Virus record (IMG/VR): IMGVR_UViG_3300046787_000408
Coordinates: 62,001-126,000 of that record
Source: a virus
Length of the DNA stretch: 64,000 nucleotides
Direction: 5' to 3' (one strand)
Below the pieces are notes generated by a model, which was given only the letters and a program-made list of their open reading frames with translations, was not told the origin of the DNA and ran no database searches. A program made the position numbers and the translations under genes. Every line of letters begins with the position of its first letter. Position 1 is the stretch's first letter. This document shows, piece after piece, positions 31,396 to 39,532 of the stretch.

Positions 31396-32154
31396 ATGAA
31401 AATTGTTATTGTTACAGGTGGTTTTGACCCCATACATTCTGGTCATCTTGCTTACTTTAAAGCAGCCCGAACACTCGGAGATATGCTAGTTGTAGGTCTC
31501 AATTCAGATGCATGGCTTGCTCGAAAAAAGGGCAGGCCATTCATGCCCATGAATGAAAGATATGCACTGGTTAGTGCGCTGTCTATGGTAGATGAAGTTG
31601 TGATCTACAACGACAACGACAACAGTAGTTGTGATGCTATTCGCAAAGTCAAAGAATCCTACCCTGGCCACGAAATTATTTTTGCCAACGGTGGCGACCG
31701 CACTCGAGACAATATCCCTGAAATGATATTTGATGATGTGGAGTTTGTGTTTGGTGTAGGCGGTGAGGACAAGAAAAACAGCTCAAGCTGGATTCTTGAA
31801 GATTGGAAAAAGCCCAAAACAGATCGTACCTGGGGCTATTATCGTGTGCTACACGAAGTGGGCAATCACGTCAAACTCAAAGAGCTTACTGTAAACCCCA
31901 AAACATGCTTGAGCATGCAACGGCATGAAAATCGTGCGGAGTTTTGGTTTGTGGCTGAAGGTGAAGCTACTGTGTACACTGTGGACCCGCATAGTACAGA
32001 ATATGACTTGCTGTCCAGTCCTGCTCGTCACCAACACACTTGGATTCAGCTCAACCAGTGGCATCAGCTGTGCAACGAAACAGATCAACCACTACGGTTG
32101 ATTGAAATTCAATACGGTGAACAATGTGTTGAGGAAGACATTGAACGCAAATGA
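31396..32154 (+). CDS. Cytidylyltransferase-like nucleotidyltransferase fused to a phosphomannose isomerase-type cupin
   Basis: 252 residues. N-terminal half (1-135) is a HIGH-type nucleotidyltransferase: VTGGFDPIHSGHLAYF (motif xDPxHxGH), GLNSDAW, and NERYALVSAL near residue 55 (the RxxxxxA motif). These enzymes make CDP-activated alcohols or sugars (glycerol-3-P, heptose-1-P, ethanolamine-P). C-terminal half (140-250) is a cupin of mannose-6-phosphate isomerase type: LSMQRHENRAEFWFVAEGEATV, then HQHTWIQLNQWHQLCN. A single polypeptide may thus isomerise and activate a sugar precursor. It overlaps the next GT gene by 4 nt. Confidence 0.8.
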   Translation: MKIVIVTGGFDPIHSGHLAYFKAARTLGDMLVVGLNSDAWLARKKGRPFMPMNERYALVSALSMVDEVVIYNDNDNSSCDAIRKVKESYPGHEIIFANGGDRTRDNIPEMIFDDVEFVFGVGGEDKKNSSSWILEDWKKPKTDRTWGYYRVLHEVGNHVKLKELTVNPKTCLSMQRHENRAEFWFVAEGEATVYTVDPHSTEYDLLSSPARHQHTWIQLNQWHQLCNETDQPLRLIEIQYGEQCVEEDIERK

Positions 32155-32828
32155 AGCCAATTCCTGTGTTTGTGGGCTACGACCCTCGTGAAGCTATTGC
32201 TTACCATACCTGCGTTAACAGTATTATTCGTAACAGCTCTCAACCTGTGGCTATTGTGCCAGTTGCACTGAACTTGTTTCGAGACTATTCTGAAACCCAT
32301 ACTGATGGATCTAACCACTTTATCTACACACGCTTCTTGGTTCCTTATCTTTGTGATTTCTCTGGTCATGCTATCTTCATTGATGGCGATATGATTGTAC
32401 GCGGTGACATTGCTGAACTATGGAACATGCGTGATTCAGTCTGTGATGTGCAAGTGGTCAAACATGATTATAAAACTCGCATGCCTGTAAAATACCTAGG
32501 AGCAAAGAATGAAGATTACCCAAGAAAAAATTGGAGTAGTGTTATTTTGTGGAATTGTAATAGTTTCCCTAATAGGAAGCTTACTCCTGATTTCATCCAG
32601 CGATCTACCGGTGCTGAGCTTCACCGTTTTACCTGGCTAGATGACAGACGAATTGGCGAACTCCCTCCTGAATGGAACTGGTTGCCCGATGAATACGGGC
32701 CAAATGCCGACGCCAAGTTACTGCACTACACACTTGGCACGCCATGCTTTCAAGAGTTTGCTGATACGCCGCAAGGCAACGAATGGCACAGAGAACGTAT
32801 TCTAACTGAATACTGTCAACAACGTTAA
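32151..32828 (+). CDS. Glycosyltransferase, GT-A fold (family 8-like)
   Basis: 225 residues. VFVGYDPREAIAYHTCVNSI is the usual opening of this group; the DxD metal motif is AIFIDGDMIVRGD near residue 75; a later HYTLGTPCF near 187 gives the third metal ligand region. It would transfer a sugar from an NDP donor. Coupled to the cytidylyltransferase-cupin gene, probably acting in the same glycan pathway. Confidence 0.75.
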   Translation: MKPIPVFVGYDPREAIAYHTCVNSIIRNSSQPVAIVPVALNLFRDYSETHTDGSNHFIYTRFLVPYLCDFSGHAIFIDGDMIVRGDIAELWNMRDSVCDVQVVKHDYKTRMPVKYLGAKNEDYPRKNWSSVILWNCNSFPNRKLTPDFIQRSTGAELHRFTWLDDRRIGELPPEWNWLPDEYGPNADAKLLHYTLGTPCFQEFADTPQGNEWHRERILTEYCQQR

Positions 32829-33466
32829 CGCCAGTGTGCCTTGACCAGTGCATGATCCATCATGGTGCTGGGTTTTTGACTTGTTTTTCTAAACATCAAT
32901 AGCTTGACTTGGTCAAGAGTGTAATTCATATCTCTGCGTGATGCTATGTGAAACCATTCGGTTGGGCAGTGATCAGTTAGCAACGTGTGGGCAGTGTGCT
33001 CACTCACAATAGCTTGGTCTCCGTACAACGGTGGTACACTATACAGTTTTTCCCAGTGCGCAAGTGAACGACTATTGTACAGATCCCACAAGTGACTGTA
33101 ATCATCATTCCAATACATCAAGGCACTTGAGTGTATGTTCTTGTCGGCTTCAACCCACATCACAAACTTTTGGTGTTGTATGCGACTGATCATTTCGTCC
33201 AAGTTGCCACAAATCACAGTGTCAAGATCCAGGAACAGGGTTGGGCCCGATAACACTCCAGGGCGAAACAACTGCATCTTGCTCCAGAAACCATGATCAC
33301 CGGGCAACAACTCAATCCGCTTGCATGGTACATCACAGTCACTAAAGCATATGAATTCGTGAGGTAGTGTTAGATTGCGTTGAACTCCGCGTTGAAGCTT
33401 TTCAACCCAGGAGGCATCATACCCAACTTTGCCGCCTTGGCGCAGCAAACAAACTACGTTAATCAT
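32825..33466 (-). CDS. Glycosyltransferase-like protein, GT-A fold
   Basis: 213 residues. The DxD-type motif is TLFLDLDTVICGNLDE near residue 78. YSVPPLYGDQAIVSEH near 141 is the typical acceptor-side segment with a GDQ, and KAHWR closes the protein. Related in design to the GT at 37857. Third gene of a minus-strand operon of three (34540 to 32825); its start overlaps the methyltransferase stop by 8 nt. Confidence 0.7.
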   Translation of the reverse strand: MINVVCLLRQGGKVGYDASWVEKLQRGVQRNLTLPHEFICFSDCDVPCKRIELLPGDHGFWSKMQLFRPGVLSGPTLFLDLDTVICGNLDEMISRIQHQKFVMWVEADKNIHSSALMYWNDDYSHLWDLYNSRSLAHWEKLYSVPPLYGDQAIVSEHTAHTLLTDHCPTEWFHIASRRDMNYTLDQVKLLMFRKTSQKPSTMMDHALVKAHWR

Positions 33467-34001
33467 TGTAGCGTTCTAATACCAGTAGTCCAGATGATTT
33501 GTTGCAGTGTTCAACAATGTGCCAATCTCTGTTGTAGTGCAAATACTCTATCACAGCTTCAAACACACCTGGCCAATCACTGGGGTCGTGTAGCACAACA
33601 TATCTCTTGGCCAGGCCAGCATGTTTGTTTAGCTCGGCAATACAATGATCTCGTGTATGCACAGTATCAATAAACAACAAGTCACATTCTTCAGCTTCAA
33701 CTTTTAGGCTGTCACCCACAGTAAACTCAAAGTCAGTTCCGTTTTGATCAGCATTGTGTTTTAATTCGTCAAGCACAGTTAGATACTTGTCAGTGATATC
33801 ATAACTTCGCAAGCGTTTGGGTTGACCAGACAGCCATGCGCAAGTGCTTAGACCGGTGTACACTCCAAACTCTATGATACTATCAACCCTGCTGGCGTAT
33901 TGCTTGTAGGTATCAAACCTTGTGGGACTATCGCCTAACCAGTTGGTTGGGACAATCTTTAAATCAATGTAATCAGCTTTTAGCTCTTGCAGTGTTCTCA
34001 T
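33459..34001 (-). CDS. SAM-dependent methyltransferase (class I)
   Basis: 180 residues from MRTLQELKADY, where the ATG overlaps the previous stop as ATGA; an ATG 12 nt earlier is possible. Motif I is DSIIEFGVYTGLSTCAWL near residues 40-57; motif II the RLRSYDIT strand; ECDLLFIDTVHTRDH and GLAKRYVVLHDPSDW give the later strands. It resembles cephalosporin-hydroxylase/sugar methyltransferase-type proteins. Probably methylates a sugar. Confidence 0.7.
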   Translation of the reverse strand: MRTLQELKADYIDLKIVPTNWLGDSPTRFDTYKQYASRVDSIIEFGVYTGLSTCAWLSGQPKRLRSYDITDKYLTVLDELKHNADQNGTDFEFTVGDSLKVEAEECDLLFIDTVHTRDHCIAELNKHAGLAKRYVVLHDPSDWPGVFEAVIEYLHYNRDWHIVEHCNKSSGLLVLERYND

Positions 34002-34540
34002 CTTGACATCCAATACACGCCCAGTTTGCTTTTTTGGCTTTTGCGATACGAGTCCTTGATGTAGTGTCCCCAGGTGGCTACAACTTCGTCATGACTCCAG
34101 TCATCCTTGATGTGTGCTTCGTGCGGGTTAGGATACGCATGTTCGTCCTGTGGCATGTGCCTGATAGGGATACTAACAATCAGCATGTCTGCCACTTGCA
34201 AAATACGATCCACAAGAGCAACGGCGTCCTCTTTGGTCATGTGTTCTAGTACATCGCCGGCTATGACCACGTTGGGATTGAACGCTGCCCAGTCCACAGT
34301 GCGAACGTCTTGATTTAGTATCTGATTGTATCTGCGTTCTAATTCAAATTCTTCAATATAAGGTTTCCAAATTTCAACACCAATCCAGTTAGCGTCTACA
34401 CAACATTTGGCATCTTCTCTTATGAGCTTGACATACGTTCCTGATCCTGGACCGATATCTACTACAGTTTTGATAGTTTCTTGATTGGATTGGAACCAAG
34501 CCAGTGTTTCGGCTTTTCCTGATTTTAGACTATACGACAT
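33998..34540 (-). CDS. SAM-dependent methyltransferase (class I), first gene of operon
   Basis: 180 residues. Motif I TVVDIGPGSGTYVKLI near residues 26-41, acidic motif II at the end of WIGVEIW, and NVVIAGDVLEHM near 90 as the typical VLEH motif of Methyltransf_11/12-type proteins, then DMLIVSIPIRHMPQDEHAY. A sugar or lipid methyltransferase is likely given the neighbours. It has an aagga ribosome binding site and an exact TATAAATA late promoter. Confidence 0.75.
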   Translation of the reverse strand: MSYSLKSGKAETLAWFQSNQETIKTVVDIGPGSGTYVKLIREDAKCCVDANWIGVEIWKPYIEEFELERRYNQILNQDVRTVDWAAFNPNVVIAGDVLEHMTKEDAVALVDRILQVADMLIVSIPIRHMPQDEHAYPNPHEAHIKDDWSHDEVVATWGHYIKDSYRKSQKSKLGVYWMSR

Positions 34541-34565
34541 TGTTTTCCTTGTAAGTTTTGCGCCA

Positions 34566-34578
34566 CTAAATATTTATA
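34566..34578. promoter_or_regulatory. Bidirectional late promoter
   Basis: CTAAATATTTATA holds CTAAATA on the plus strand (34566-34572) and exact TATAAATA on the minus strand (34571-34578), overlapping by 2 nt in the palindrome TAAATATTTA. It faces the methyltransferase operon on one side and the GT25 gene on the other. Confidence 0.65.
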
Positions 34579-34592
34579 TACACACATAATAC

Positions 34593-35348
34593 ATGAAAGC
34601 ATTTGTAATTTACCTACCTGAACGCCCGCACAGTGTGGCATCTTCTCGCGACATGATAAAAAGTCTCAAGAGTTACAACATTGATGCTGAACTGTTTGAA
34701 GGCACACCTGGAGATCAAGCAGTGGCCATGGCCAACAAGGCACAAAAAACCTTGTACCCTTACAGCATCAAGAATCGACTGCTGGATGATCATGATATTG
34801 AGCAACTGATACGTCCAGAGCTGTACGAGGAATTCAAAAAGAAACATCGTTACGAAATAATTGAACGTCAGCTTATAGGTGAAAAAGATAAAGGCAAACT
34901 GAGTCGTCCAGGAGTAATTGGTTGTTTTTACAGTCATTACAACTTGTGGAAAAAGTGTATAGACCTTGGCGAGCCTATCATGATTTTTGAAGACGATGTC
35001 AAGTTCTATAGAGGTTACACTCCTGTGGCATTTGACGGTGTACTGATTCTAAGCCTTGGCAAGAGTTCGTTCATGAGTGATCCCCAAAAGACCTACTTGG
35101 AAAACCCCTCAGGTCCTGCTCAAGCTCGCAAGTGGCAGAATTTTAGCATGCCCGGAGCCAGCGGTTATGCTATTACTCCAGATGCTGCTTTGGCTTTGAC
35201 CAAGTTTTATCGTCCCTATTGGTATCCCGCAGACAATGCTATCAATCAGTTTGTGGTGCCTTTGCAGATCAGCACATACTTGATGGGGCGCAACACTTTG
35301 CCAGAAGAAGGCAATATATCAATGACCAAAGCCAAGGATTGGGTATGA
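34593..35348 (+). CDS. Glycosyltransferase family 25-like
   Basis: 251 residues. SRPGVIGCFYSHYNLWKKCIDLG then PIMIFEDDVKF near residue 130 is the family 25 signature (G.iGc..SH...w......p.liLEDDv). GASGYAITPDAALAL near 192 and the FVVPLQIS stretch complete it. Family 25 enzymes add galactose and similar sugars to lipopolysaccharide. Expected to act on an NDP-sugar and a growing surface glycan. Confidence 0.8.
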   Translation: MKAFVIYLPERPHSVASSRDMIKSLKSYNIDAELFEGTPGDQAVAMANKAQKTLYPYSIKNRLLDDHDIEQLIRPELYEEFKKKHRYEIIERQLIGEKDKGKLSRPGVIGCFYSHYNLWKKCIDLGEPIMIFEDDVKFYRGYTPVAFDGVLILSLGKSSFMSDPQKTYLENPSGPAQARKWQNFSMPGASGYAITPDAALALTKFYRPYWYPADNAINQFVVPLQISTYLMGRNTLPEEGNISMTKAKDWV

Positions 35349-36256
35349 AAGTAGGAATTTTTTACAACTCAATATCAAACCCTGCCAAGTTCTCAAACAA
35401 GGTCATGCTCATGGACAACTTTGCCGAAGGAGTAAGATCACAAGGTGACGAAGTTATTGAATTTCGAGATAACCGATTGCCTGATCAAAAACTGGATGCT
35501 GGATTCGTACTGGGCTACACACTAGAAGAAAACTTTAGGAAAAAAATTATTGATCAGTTACGCCTGCAAAAAACGCCCAGTGTGTTTGTGGACAGCAACA
35601 TCCTGCACTATGCTAGACCCGAACACGAATGGCATCGTTACAGCATAGGTTCAGTATACCCCAATTCAGGCACGTATTTTTTTGATCAGTTGGACACTAG
35701 CAAGTGGTATAAATTTGCTGGATGGCACAACGTTACACTTCGACCCTGGCGCCAACACGGTAGTCATATCTTGATCTTGTGTCAACGCCCCAAAGGATTC
35801 AACATGTTTACAGACCAAGAAGTTTGGCTGGACAAAACCATTAGCAAAATACGCAAACACAGTAACCGCGACATCATGATTCGCATGCACCCTGGTGACG
35901 GCGCACGGTTCAAACAAATAGAAAAGATACAGAAAAAGTACGGCACCACAGTGACTATTAGTGAACATGCCAATATTCGTGATGCCTTGGTAAACTGCTG
36001 GTGTACTGTGGGTCTTAACTCAACGCCCAATGTTGTGGCAGCTATAGAAGGTGTGCCAGGTTACATTGAAGACACCACACGGTCATGGGCAGCTGACGTG
36101 GCATTTACTGATCTATCCATGATCGAAAACCCACCTTTGCCTGACCGTACAGACTGGTCTCACAAAATTGCCAACATACACTGGAGCAATACTGAAGTAC
36201 GTTCAGGCCTGCTTTGGTCAGCTATCAAAAAGTATATCGGTTCTTCTCTGCGATAA
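35345..36256 (+). CDS. GT-B-type glycosyltransferase-like / capsule-related protein
   Basis: 303 residues from the ATG at 35345, which overlaps the previous stop by 4 nt. GIFYNSISNPAKFSNKVMLMDNF opens an N-terminal Rossmann domain; the C-terminal one has DIMIRMHPGDGARF, TISEHANIRDALVNC and GLNSTPNVVAAIEGVPGYI, which is the layout seen in capsule polysaccharide proteins (R.HP....E...S..S....A..A...vPv). Similar in design to the gene at 37048. Its 3' end overlaps the convergent GT gene by 32 nt. Confidence 0.62.
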   Translation: MKVGIFYNSISNPAKFSNKVMLMDNFAEGVRSQGDEVIEFRDNRLPDQKLDAGFVLGYTLEENFRKKIIDQLRLQKTPSVFVDSNILHYARPEHEWHRYSIGSVYPNSGTYFFDQLDTSKWYKFAGWHNVTLRPWRQHGSHILILCQRPKGFNMFTDQEVWLDKTISKIRKHSNRDIMIRMHPGDGARFKQIEKIQKKYGTTVTISEHANIRDALVNCWCTVGLNSTPNVVAAIEGVPGYIEDTTRSWAADVAFTDLSMIENPPLPDRTDWSHKIANIHWSNTEVRSGLLWSAIKKYIGSSLR

Positions 36257-37016
36257 ACTTGGGTAGATCTTTACGTGTGCCTTTGGCGGTCCATATCACA
36301 CTGTCTGGTCTCATGTCCCAATCAATCAGACTAATGGGCAAATTGCCACTGGCATATCGTGGCACAATTTGATCTAGAATGTCTTGATCAAGTCCCCAGT
36401 AGATATAATCATTTTCAATACTGGATCTTAGCGCTTGCGAATACTGATTCAAGAACTCACTGCTTCGCCCTTGTGCATTTACATACATTCCGCCAGCTAG
36501 AATGCGAGCTTTGGCGCCAGTGATCTTGTGCAGATAAAAATCATGTTGCTGGCTCAGTCTAGGAATAGTGTTACGTATCACAGCATCCACATCCATGCTC
36601 ATGAATGATGCAGAACCGGCTAGTTCAGCCAGTCTAATAAATCTTGCACAGGCATAGTAGGTTTTTTGCATGCGATGGTGTAGGTCAATATCTTGCCCTT
36701 TTTTCATGGCATTTCGTGTGCGTTCCAGTTGTGCCCTGCGCACTGGGTCAGTGGCCATGTCCCATTGAGCAGCGGCTGTGTCAAATTGATCTGGGGTCAC
36801 ATACTCGTAGGTTACAGTAACACCCACCTGGTCAGCACAATAGTCCAATTGATCTTGACGTGGGTTAAAGATATGCAAGTGTAAAGGATCTGGCGAGTTG
36901 GCTCTTGAGCTGTTGATTAGTTCACGTGCAAACTGGTCAAAGTAGCTTTGATCACATGCTGAATAGATAAAAAAGTCTGCGGTAGGCGCAGCGCCGTGCA
37001 TTTGTGGTAATATCAT
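36225..37016 (-). CDS. Glycosyltransferase-like protein, GT-A fold
   Basis: 263 residues. ADFFIYSACDQSYFDQFARELI opens the fold; KTYYACARFIRLAELAG and ASFMSMDVDAVIRNTIP near residue 140 supply the DxD metal motif; WGLDQDILDQI near 207 is the acceptor-side acidic helix. Alone on the minus strand and convergent with the previous gene. Confidence 0.62.
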   Translation of the reverse strand: MILPQMHGAAPTADFFIYSACDQSYFDQFARELINSSRANSPDPLHLHIFNPRQDQLDYCADQVGVTVTYEYVTPDQFDTAAAQWDMATDPVRRAQLERTRNAMKKGQDIDLHHRMQKTYYACARFIRLAELAGSASFMSMDVDAVIRNTIPRLSQQHDFYLHKITGAKARILAGGMYVNAQGRSSEFLNQYSQALRSSIENDYIYWGLDQDILDQIVPRYASGNLPISLIDWDMRPDSVIWTAKGTRKDLPKFIAEKNRYTF

Positions 37017-37035
37017 ATGTGGGTATTTAACGGTG

Positions 37036-37041
37036 TAAATA
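37036..37041 (+). promoter_or_regulatory. Late promoter core, leaderless class
   Basis: TAAATA ends 6 nt before the ATG at 37048. Confidence 0.5.
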
Positions 37042-37047
37042 TCCTGT

Positions 37048-37893
37048 ATGAAAATTGCCTACTTCCCTGCACAAGTTGCACTCAACGGCGCACCTGTGAT
37101 GGAGGCGTTGTTGGACTGTTTGCAAGCCGCTGGACACGAAACACAAGAGAACTCATGGGAGTCAGATGCCGCAGTAATATGGTCAGTATTGTGGCACGGG
37201 CGCATGGCTGCAAATCAAGCAGTGTATGAACACTATCGTGCTCGAAACAAGCCTATTATAGTGGTAGAAGTTGGCTCGCTGTACAGGGGCAACACCTGGA
37301 AGATTGCAGTTAATCACGTGAATGGCACAGGCTATTACGGACATCAAGATAACCTGGATTGGGATCGTCCACGCAAACTAAAGATCAGTTTGGCCACGCA
37401 ACTAGTCACACGTTCTGAGATTGTTATTGCGGCCCAGCATCAACACAGCTTGTTGGCTCAACCTATTGTTCCTGTTGATCAATGGGTACATACTCAAATA
37501 CAACTGATCAGAAACAACAGTGACCGTCCCATTGTGGTGCGATCACATCCTAGGTCACTGTTGAACATACGCAACTTGCCGCCAGGTGTAACACTACAAC
37601 GACCCAATCGTGTAACTGGCACCTACGACAGTTACGACATGCACTATGATTGTCATGCTGTGATCAACTATAATTCTGGTCCTGGCATTCAAGCTGCAAT
37701 AGCAGGCGTGCGTCCTGTAGTGGATTCAAGTAGTCTTGCATATCCAGTAGCAGTAGGGTATGCGGACCTGGAACAACCTTATCTGGTAGACAGAGATCTA
37801 TGGCTCACACAGATCTGCCACACAGAATATACCGTAGAAGAAATCAAACAAGGATTATGGCTAAACAGACTAGCACCAGCACTGAACCTGTAG
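37048..37893 (+). CDS. GT-B-type glycosyltransferase-like protein
   Basis: 281 residues. N-terminal Rossmann half (AYFPAQVALNGAPVMEALLDC, KPIIVVEVGSLYRG) and C-terminal half with RPIVVRSHPRSLL, DCHAVINYNSGPGIQAAIAGVRPVV and DSSSLAYPV, resembling capsule-type glycosyltransferases. Its end overlaps the next GT gene start by 37 nt. Confidence 0.62.
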   Translation: MKIAYFPAQVALNGAPVMEALLDCLQAAGHETQENSWESDAAVIWSVLWHGRMAANQAVYEHYRARNKPIIVVEVGSLYRGNTWKIAVNHVNGTGYYGHQDNLDWDRPRKLKISLATQLVTRSEIVIAAQHQHSLLAQPIVPVDQWVHTQIQLIRNNSDRPIVVRSHPRSLLNIRNLPPGVTLQRPNRVTGTYDSYDMHYDCHAVINYNSGPGIQAAIAGVRPVVDSSSLAYPVAVGYADLEQPYLVDRDLWLTQICHTEYTVEEIKQGLWLNRLAPALNL

Positions 37894-38594
37894 ACTGTGC
37901 ATGCGTGATACACGGCACTGGCTATGACTGGGTGTATGTAGAACGACTATACAACATGCTACAGCGCAACATACCACAAGGTATTCGCATGCATGTGTAC
38001 ACCGAAGCTGAGAGACCAGTTCCCTCACACATGATCCGGCATGACTTGGTAAGCTGGCCCAATGTGTCTGGTCCTAGACGCAGCTGGTGGTACAAGCTAC
38101 AACTGTTTGACCCCAGGCATCATCAAGGCAATATGCTGTACTTTGATCTTGATACTGTGATTGTTCGAGACCTTACATGGATACTGCGTTTGGATCCTGC
38201 ATACTTGTGGGGCATAAAAGATTTCAAGTACTTGCAGAATCCCAACAAGCTGACTTTGAACAGCAGTATCATGTGGTGGCACGTGCCCAGTTTTGGCGAT
38301 GTGTGGCACAATTTCAGCAGTCAAGACATTGCCACTGTTACACGTAGATATCCCGGAGATCAAGATTACATACAAGCTGCCTTGGGACACAATCGTATTC
38401 GTTATTTTGAAACACAACATGTTCAAAGTTGGCGCTGGCAGTGCTTGGACGGTGGCTACGACTTTGCATATAGAGCACATCGTCGTCCGGGCACAGGCAC
38501 AGTAATCAACAATGACACCAGTGTAGTGGTGTTTCACGGCAACCCCAAACCACACAAAATTACAGAATCTGTAATTGCAGATTTGTGGCATTAG
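37857..38594 (+). CDS. Glycosyltransferase-like protein, GT-A fold
   Basis: 245 residues. The start at 37857 (MAKQTSTST) follows a caagga-like site; the earlier in-frame ATG at 37800 lies deep inside the preceding gene. The DxD motif is NMLYFDLDTVIVRDL near residue 96, and RYPGDQDYIQAALG near 163 parallels YGDQAIVSEH in the gene at 32825, so the two are probably distant paralogues. Confidence 0.7.
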   Translation: MAKQTSTSTEPVDCACVIHGTGYDWVYVERLYNMLQRNIPQGIRMHVYTEAERPVPSHMIRHDLVSWPNVSGPRRSWWYKLQLFDPRHHQGNMLYFDLDTVIVRDLTWILRLDPAYLWGIKDFKYLQNPNKLTLNSSIMWWHVPSFGDVWHNFSSQDIATVTRRYPGDQDYIQAALGHNRIRYFETQHVQSWRWQCLDGGYDFAYRAHRRPGTGTVINNDTSVVVFHGNPKPHKITESVIADLWH

Positions 38595-38595
38595 G

Positions 38596-38624
38596 TTGAC
38601 CAATTAATCCCAATTTGCTATAAT
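38596..38624 (+). promoter_or_regulatory. Early promoter (TTGACC-N17-TATAAT), cassette 1 of the small-gene region
   Basis: Spacing 17; CCCAATTTGC before the -10 is shared with the cassettes at 39105 and, with small changes, 39504. Drives the gene at 38649. Confidence 0.8.
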
Positions 38625-38648
38625 AACAACATAGCAACAAGGAGCAAC

Positions 38649-38876
38649 ATGTCATATTACATTTTTAATCGTAACAAAGACTATGGTCCACGCAAGGGTT
38701 TAGAGGGTCCGTTTCATTACCCCAACGGAGCGGTGCTGTACTACGATCCCAAAGAAGGCGAGTACTACGATCCTACTACAGATTTTTATGTGCCCCGCGA
38801 CGAAGTTGCAGAGTTGCAGAACACAATTTTCGACGTATTAAAAGTTAATACTTCAGTAGTACAAAAAAACATTTGA
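38649..38876 (+). CDS. Small early protein, Tyr/Asp-rich
   Basis: 75 residues with YYIFNRNKDYGPRKGLEG, GAVLYYDPKEGEYYDPTTDFYVP and a C-terminal helix. No family recognised. It has its own sigma70 promoter and an aaggag site. Early small phage proteins of this kind often act on host functions; that is inference. Confidence 0.8.
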   Translation: MSYYIFNRNKDYGPRKGLEGPFHYPNGAVLYYDPKEGEYYDPTTDFYVPRDEVAELQNTIFDVLKVNTSVVQKNI

Positions 38877-38901
38877 CCCAAATTGGGCAATTTGTTATAA
38901 T
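38873..38901 (+). promoter_or_regulatory. Early promoter, cassette 2
   Basis: TTGACC-N17-TATAAT overlapping the stop of the previous gene; drives the 57-aa gene at 38927. Confidence 0.75.
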
Positions 38902-38926
38902 TAACGCTTAACACAAAGGATCTACA

Positions 38927-39100
38927 ATGGCTGGCAAAGCAACTTCTTGTTATCTAACAATTTGTGCCAAAGGCACTCACACCGCAGTGACTCGCAAAGT
39001 GTTTTTCACTGCGGCTGCAATGAATCAGTACCTCAAAAGCGACGAGTGCAAAGAGAAATTTCCTGCAGATCAGTTTGATTTTGTAAAAGAAATCTACTAA
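38927..39100 (+). CDS. Small early protein, 57 aa
   Basis: MAGKATSCYLTICAKG start, ending FDFVKEIY. Preceded by its own early promoter and an aaagga site. Basic with three Cys; no motif recognised. Confidence 0.75.
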   Translation: MAGKATSCYLTICAKGTHTAVTRKVFFTAAAMNQYLKSDECKEKFPADQFDFVKEIY

Positions 39101-39104
39101 AAGG

Positions 39105-39133
39105 TTGACCAAAAATGCCCAATTTGCTATAAT
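39105..39133 (+). promoter_or_regulatory. Early promoter, cassette 3
   Basis: TTGACC-N17-TATAAT with CCCAATTTGC before the -10; drives the gene at 39163. Confidence 0.8.
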
Positions 39134-39162
39134 ATACACATAGCAAAGCAAAAAGGATCATG

Positions 39163-39300
39163 ATGCAGTACACATTGATTTCAGGTAATGGTAAAGTATA
39201 CACTTTTTTCCTTCGTGCAGTAGCTGAAACATATCAGCAAGCATATGGCGGTGTTGTAATTACGCCACAAGTGCTTGCGGAACAAACGGTTGACCAATAA
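39163..39300 (+). CDS. Very small early protein, 45 aa
   Basis: MQYTLISGNGKVYTFF start; an ATG 3 nt earlier is too close to the agga site. Its last codons (ACG GTT GAC CAA) contain the -35 of the next promoter cassette, so the two are fused at the sequence level. Function unknown. Confidence 0.65.
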   Translation: MQYTLISGNGKVYTFFLRAVAETYQQAYGGVVITPQVLAEQTVDQ

Positions 39301-39318
39301 TTGCCATTTTGCTATAAT
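39290..39318 (+). promoter_or_regulatory. Early promoter, cassette 4
   Basis: TTGACC-N17-TATAAT; the -35 lies inside the coding end of the 45-aa gene. Drives the gene at 39349. Confidence 0.8.
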
Positions 39319-39348
39319 AGTGGCATAGTAAGAAAAAAGGAGCCAGCA

Positions 39349-39507
39349 ATGACACGCATTTTGTTTTATACCAAAGACTCCCGTGAAGTTCTGCGCTATA
39401 CCAGTTTGGACCTTCAAAAAGCCGGTAGCATTTGGATGGAAGCATGGGCACATCCTTCAGACATTGAAACGTTTCGCCTTAATGGCTGGTGGTTTGAAAC
39501 CATTTGA
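39349..39507 (+). CDS. Small early protein, 52 aa
   Basis: MTRILFYTKDSREVLRYTSL start, Trp-rich end (WMEAW...NGWWFETI). The start at 39349 follows an aaggag site; the open frame upstream covers the promoter. Its stop overlaps the next cassette's -35. Function unknown. Confidence 0.75.
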   Translation: MTRILFYTKDSREVLRYTSLDLQKAGSIWMEAWAHPSDIETFRLNGWWFETI

Positions 39508-39532
39508 CCATTAATTCCCAATCTGCTATAAT
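39504..39532 (+). promoter_or_regulatory. Early promoter, cassette 5
   Basis: TTGACC-N17-TATAAT with CCCAATCTGC before the -10; drives the AAA ATPase operon. Confidence 0.8.

Noticed and set aside
35219-36256. Longer start at 35219 for the GT-B-like gene
   Set aside because: The extra 42 residues overlap GT25 in another frame; the ATG at 35345 has an ATGA overlap and a normal Rossmann opening.
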